64,000 nt of DNA, from assembly GCA_963580455.1 (NCBI GenBank), contig OY756957.1, forward strand, positions 1,245,001 to 1,309,000. The letters are read 5' to 3'. The position numbers were made by a program, and so were the translations under genes. The notes beneath the pieces are model-generated. The model ran no database searches and had not been told where the DNA came from. It worked only from the letters and a program-made list of their open reading frames with translations. This stretch comes from Euonymus europaeus. Its lineage: Eukaryota; Streptophyta; Magnoliopsida; Celastrales; Celastraceae. Shown here one piece after another: positions 58,973 through 64,000 of this stretch (within the stretch, counting starts at the first letter, position 1; the number at the start of each line of letters is the position of its first letter).

Positions 58973-59871
58973 ACGAATGTAAAATATTGTTGAATTATGT
59001 ATTTGAATATTATGAGAGTATGTATTAATATAAAAATGAAAACAAACTTGTATTATTATAGTAAAATGTTAATATTATTTAAAAGAATTTTAATATTTTT
59101 ATTAAAAATGTTTAAGTATTTTATATTACTTTTTTTGGCAACATTTATATAAGAGGCCAAATATGTTAGTAATTTCAAATTTTTTTTGTAATATTTTTAT
59201 TAAAAAAAGTATGGAATACGTTAATAATTTTATAAATAATTTTAATATTTATATTAAAAATCCAGAAAGACGATAAAAATTTTAATTTTTTTTGTGATAT
59301 TTAGATTAAAAAAGCCAAAAATATGAGCTTTTTTTTAAAAAAATCTGTAATATTTATATAAAAGGGTCCGAATTATGTTAATTTTTTTAAAATATTTCTC
59401 ATAATTATATAAAATTTGTAAAAATATTCTAAATATTATTAAAAATGTTAGAATAATTGTATAAAATGTAAAATATGATATAACATTATGAATGTTAGAC
59501 AAGTTGTGTAAAAAATGTAAAATGAGTTAAAAATTTTAAAAATGTTAAAATTGTGGTATTGTAAAAGTAAAATTAATTTATAAAATATATAAATTGCATT
59601 TATAAATTTATTTGTGCTATTATTCCTATATTTAATTAGTCACAACATTTAAAACAACATATATATTTTTCATAAAAAATTTAACTAAACATCTACAACA
59701 TTTACAAACATTTTAAAAAACGTATATGTAAACATTTCAAATAGACTCGTCAAATTAGATAGTAATTGCAAAATTATTTATCAAAAGTTACCATTCCCAA
59801 GCAGTCCCAGTTTTTCCTAATCAAGATTGGGAAGTATACACAAATCTCAGCCCAACGTCTCTAATTTCCGT
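58973..59871. other. AT-rich DNA upstream of PICKLE, no gene recognised
   Basis: Very AT-rich with loosely repeated 'aatatttttattaaaaa' phrases. The last 100 bases are the probable PICKLE promoter. Confidence 0.55.
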
Positions 59872-59878
59872 TATATAA
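59872..59878 (+). promoter_or_regulatory. TATA box of the PICKLE-like gene
   Basis: TATATAA about 30 bases before the likely transcription start (near 59900). The GC-richer leader begins just after it. Confidence 0.6.
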
Positions 59879-59952
59879 ACAACCTCCTGAGTCCCAATTT
59901 CATTGTCGGAGCACGAGATAGAAAGGCAATTCACTTTTCTCGTGACCACTTC

Positions 59953-60006
59953 ATGCAGTTACTTGCCCCTCTCAGCGCCGGCTCGATCACGGAGGAATAT
60001 TTATGA
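59953..60006 (+). promoter_or_regulatory. Upstream ORF in the PICKLE leader
   Basis: An ATG at 59953 opens a 17-codon frame (MQLLAPLSAGSITEEYL) that ends in TGA at 60004-60006, inside the non-coding first exon. If transcription starts near 59900 it precedes the main ORF in the mRNA. A regulatory effect is inference. Confidence 0.4.
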
Positions 60007-60112
60007 TATCAGCTGTGCTGATCTCGACGACGTTTTGTAATTCCCTCTCTTCAGAATTGTTATCACGAAGCATTCTCTAGCCGCGCCCCTGTAAGTAGTA
60101 ATTCTTTTGAGT

Positions 60113-60200
60113 TGGGTGAAGTAAAGGGTATAAATAGGGATTTAATTTCGATTGTTGGGTGAAGTAAAGGGTATAAATAGGAATTTAATTTTGATTGTTT
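60113..60200 (+). repeat. 43-bp tandem duplication in the PICKLE leader intron
   Basis: 'gttgggtgaagtaaagggta' followed by 'taaatagg.atttaattt.gatt' occurs twice in a row, at about 60113 and 60156. Confidence 0.9.
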
Positions 60201-60918
60201 TGTCGTTTGGGCAACTGGGTATTGTGAGTTTGCATGAATTACTACGAATACCGAAGTGGGTCTGCTTGTTTTGGACTAGTTCGTCTTTCTCCTTTGAATT
60301 ATAGGTTTTATTAGGTTGCTTCTTCCTCTCTCTGGGATGAGGATTGATGAAGGGAGAGTTGTGTTAAATATTGTCCTCATTAATGTGACAAATTTTGAAT
60401 TTCTTCAGAGATTTATGATTTCATGATCACAATGTATGTTTGCATGTGAGCAGCTTAGCAGCTTTAGATCTTCTGATTATATTTGAATTCCACATTATTG
60501 CTGTACTGAGTGCAAATATCATTATTTGTTGTATGACTCAGGTATATTCAAGTTCAGTTTAGGAATGACTACTCATTTAAGAGATAAATTTCATAAGCAT
60601 TCTGTCTTAGTGGATTGGACTAGGTCTATGAACCATGATTACTGTAATATAACAAGGGCAATGTGGCAAAAATGCCAAAGGCCCTAATTAGTGAATATTT
60701 TGCAAGATCATGAACTTCTATGCTCACCTTTAGTAACTTGTTTATTTTAGCCGTTGTTTTGATAAATCTGTGTGATAAATTTTAGGTGCACAAGTCCAGT
60801 AGCCAATCGACTCTTGCTTCTCCAATATATAGGTTGTGGGTTTGATCCTTCTGGTGATTGATGAACCATTGAATGAGAAGAAATTATTAAAAGTGGATTT
60901 TTTTGGTCTATTTTGCAG

Positions 60919-63900
60919 ACTATGAGCAGCTTAGTTGAGAGGCTTCGTGTCAGATCAGATCGAAGGCCAATTTATAATTTAGAGTCGTCGGATGATGATG
61001 CTGACTTTGTGCATGGAAAATCTGGTTCTAAACTGGAAAAATTTGAAAAGATAGTGAGGGATGATGCGGTCGGTATTATCTTTCCCATCTATTCCTCATC
61101 ATATTCCTCTCCTAAGAATTATATTTCTCTGATATTCTTTTGATTATTTCATTCTTTCGTCATGTTGACGTATTTTTTTCTTGCTATCTTGGGGTTAGGT
61201 TGGTTAAGGACATTGCAAATGGCTGAATAATTGAATCTGAATTTTCCCTCACTAATTGAAAGTCAAAATGTGAACGTGTTTGTGATATTCTTTTGCTCAA
61301 AGTTATTAATTTATGCAAAGCATACTTTGGAAATATTTTGTGGCTGATTTGTCATAAACTGTGATGGCAACTCATGTTTACCTTTGTGGTTATGATTCCT
61401 GCTACCAACCTGCATTGGGACTAGTTTTTACTTCCTTAATAAAGAACAAAATCTAAGCTTTTGTGACTAGGCTAGTTTATTGAGCTCTCATGTAGATGAA
61501 TGGTGCCGTTGATCTATTTCAACAGGCTTTTTGTTAATGCTATTTGGTATGCCATTTCCTTACCGTAGTCCTTTCATCTTACAGAATTAGTTATTGCCAT
61601 CCTTGATTGGGGGTGGTCCACCCCATCACACTGGCATTTATCTGTTGTCTTAAAACCTTCGTGGATTTAGGAGCGAGCAGGGGACTAAAAATATTGCTAA
61701 AATTTAAAAGTGTTTATTTGAATATCAGATTTGTATTGTTGCCAATGCAAAGGTTGGTCAGCAGGATAGGAAGAGTTTAGTTGATTCATTATTATTAAAC
61801 GGAACATTCATTCTTTGTTTGAAGGTATCACGATTTTCTGTTTAAATCTTGACAAAGTTAAAAGGAATATGTATTATTGCCATCATCATTTTTCTTTTGA
61901 AGAGGAGAACAAGTAGAAGAAATGTGCTTGGTTACATGTTTTATGTTTATTTGTTTATTTTTCAACTGCTAAAAATGGTAAAAAAGGATCAGGAATTAAT
62001 GTCATAGGATGGTTTTCTTCCCTAATTAAATTGGAAAGGAAAAGAAGAAAAATAAAAAATCCACATACCGCACCAACACCTACTGGTGCTAGTCAAAGAT
62101 TTGAGGGGGCTTTATAGGGGATTAGGGTTTGCCTAACACATCAGTGGGCTAATAAATTGCATGCCCCTCATTGTTCTGTCTCTTTCTCTGGATGCTTGTA
62201 GGAATGTGAAGATGTTGCCTACCTGTAGATACTTTTGTTAAAAACTGAATGATTTTTGTGATTCGTCTGAGGTTCATTTTTTCTTGTACTTCAGTTGAAA
62301 TTTGAGGTGAGGAATATCATAATTTTACTGGAGGTTTTGTTCATAATAACTTTCAGATGAGTGATCTGTGGGCTCTTGTGAATTGTGACCCTTGGTTAGA
62401 TATGTTATCTTATGCTTTTGTTGTTGACGGTTGGTTTCGGTGGTTCATAACTGATTATTTCTATTTGGCATTATAAAAACTGGGCGATATTTTGGAGCTT
62501 CATTTGTTAGGCATGTGGAGGTTGGACTGGCACTCGGGAGTTAGAGGCACTATAGTAACCTGTAGTATCATCTGGTTGAACTTTTTTTGGTGATAAGTTG
62601 TGGGGTAATATTCTAAGTGTAAGGACTTGACTACCACTAGGCCACAAGCATCTTTGTTTCACGTGCTTTCTTCTTCTCGGTTTTTAAATTTATGAAGCAG
62701 TTCATGACAAAAGTGCCTTTTCTTGTCGCAGTATCAAGAAGGCGCAAAAATTAATGGCTTGTTTCCTATTGTTGAAAAATTTTAAAAAAATTCGGTGCAA
62801 CCAAATGCAGCTCTAGATAGGATTTCTAAAATTTGGATCTTGGATTTGATCGAAACACTTCTTTGAACTCATGGTTGACATCTTTGCTAACAAAAAGATT
62901 AGTGGAAATCATAGATCTTTGTTTATAATTGTATTTTATTTAAGCTGCTTATATTATTTGAGACTTCTGCAACACAAAACTTCAGTGTGATAAGATATGG
63001 AAAATCTGAAATAATTTTGAAAGTTAATGGATGCATGTCTAATTTTATATTTCTCTTTATTTTTGCCGTGGCATATTTAGTTAATTTTTGATTTCGTGCA
63101 ATCCTCTTCTCGCCTAATACTTACACTTATAGTAGCAAGTTTGAGAAACTGTCAAGTTTAATAATCTTTTCTTCGTTTTTTAATAGAAAGAGAATTCATG
63201 CCAAGCCTGTGGAGAAGGTGGGGATCTGCTGCACTGCGAGACATGTAACTATGCCTACCATTCGAAGTGTCTGACCTCGCCATTGAGAGCTCAGCATCCC
63301 GAGGGATGGAGCTGCCCAGAATGTGTATCATTTCTTGACAACTGTCAATTTGATTTCTTCCATAGAAATAATTCCTATTATTCTTCGGAGATAGCTTATT
63401 GTTGTTATTTTTTCCCTGCAGGTGAGTCCTCTTAATGATATTGACAAGATATTGGATTGTGAAATGCGCCCTACAGTTGCTGATGATAGTGATGCTTCCA
63501 AGCTGGGTTCAAAGCAAATTTTTGTGAAACAGTATCTTGTGAAGTGGAAGGGATTATCTTATCTGCACTGCACTTGGTAAGCCTTATGCTTGACAATATT
63601 ATAATATGCTAACTCATATGGCATCCTTGCCTATGTAATTTGATGTATTTCACAAACACTGCTAGCCTGCAACAAAGTTTGCCTGGCAAATTTTTTTTTA
63701 ATCGGTTTTGTTTGAATGCAAAAAAATATCTCTTAACAGTTTTTTAGCTGTTCTTTGTGCTAGTTGTTATGCTGTCTTCTTGCAAGGGGAGTCCAAATTT
63801 CTTCTCACATGAATATTTTGTCAGCTTTTTGGCATATACGCTCACACAGTTTATGAAAATGAATCTTATCAAGGCACTGGTTGATTATCTTCCCTCTCCC

Positions 63901-64000
63901 AAAATCTTTGCTTTCAGGGTGCCTGAGAAAGAGTTTGTAAAAGCCTTTAAATCCAATCCTCGACTGAAGACTAAAGTAAACAACTTTCATCGTCAAATGG
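60919..64000 (+). CDS. PKL: PICKLE-type CHD3 chromatin remodeller, N-terminal part (runs off the window)
   Basis: Coding exons seen: 60922-61068, 63187-63324, 63422-63576 and 63918-64000 (continues). The non-coding first exon ends at a donor near 60090 (ccct/gtaagt) and joins an acceptor at 60917-60918. The protein starts MSSLVERLRVRSDRRPIYNL, then an acidic stretch. A C4HC3 PHD finger follows (CQACGEGGDLLHC, CNYAYHSKC, WSCPEC; about residues 53-94), then SPLNDIDKILDCEMRP and the first chromodomain (FVKQYLVKWKGLSYLHCTW, VPEKEFVKAF, NNFHRQM). This is the order in Arabidopsis PICKLE, a nuclear SNF2 ATPase linked to H3K27me3 and repression of embryonic and seed genes. The second chromodomain, ATPase and C-terminus lie beyond the window. 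Intron 2 is 2.1 kb. Confidence 0.95.

Overview
This window is nuclear DNA from a flowering plant, most likely a eudicot. The evidence is GT-AG introns, AT-rich intergenic DNA, plant-specific families (TPD1-like secreted peptide, CIPK kinase, plant PDS5, mitochondrial ClpB, PICKLE) and plant transposons (Copia, Tourist, Stowaway, MULE, LINE, solo LTR). The species cannot be named from sequence alone. No CRISPR array, bacterial operon, rRNA or tRNA gene was recognised.

Intact genes, left to right: a two-exon TPD1-like secreted protein gene (minus, 2422-2851); an intronless CIPK5/25-type CBL-interacting kinase (minus, 6783-8135); a 14-exon PDS5 cohesin-regulator gene with a Tudor domain (minus, 29660-38467, 892 residues); a 10-exon mitochondrial ClpB/HSP100 disaggregase gene (minus, 47931-54162, 984 residues); and the first part of a PICKLE-type CHD3 chromatin remodeller (plus, about 59900 to beyond 64000). 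The exon models were built by hand by joining splice sites in phase, and every intact model stays open throughout.

Between the genes lies a record of duplication and transposition. The 5' half of PDS5 is duplicated upstream of the gene (39250-46590); the duplicate is decayed and split by a nearly intact Copia retrotransposon with 632-bp LTRs. Decayed pieces of TAF5 and of the molybdenum-cofactor gene CNX1 are interleaved at 14.6-18.3 kb. A CAF1 deadenylase pseudogene is split by a solo LTR at 55.7-56.6 kb. Two truncated LINE 3' ends with RNase H remnants lie at 13.1-14.5 and 28.2-28.9 kb, the first split by a Tourist-like insertion. Further elements are a perfect-looking foldback MULE MITE (9332-9715), a 1-kb MULE-like element with 9-bp target duplications and a gene-like interior (10097-11108), a Tourist MITE (16811-17067), two mariner-like MITEs (26155-26384, 54963-55136), and the last exon of a PIF/Harbinger transposase (58476-58972).

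Several stretches are degenerate repeat fields: an 'aaatcctctgaattt' field (5.2-6.3 kb), telomere-like TTTAGGG variants (8.95-9.76 kb), a dense field of GGCCCA/TGGGCC motifs (19.4-20.6 kb), and inverted GGTTGAGAA clusters (56.7-57.8 kb). The genes do not form a pathway; they are ordinary neighbours, although PDS5 (cohesion) and PICKLE (chromatin remodelling) both act on chromatin. I found no convincing new molecular system. The most notable items are the nested and chimeric gene-fragment islands and the GGCCCA field.
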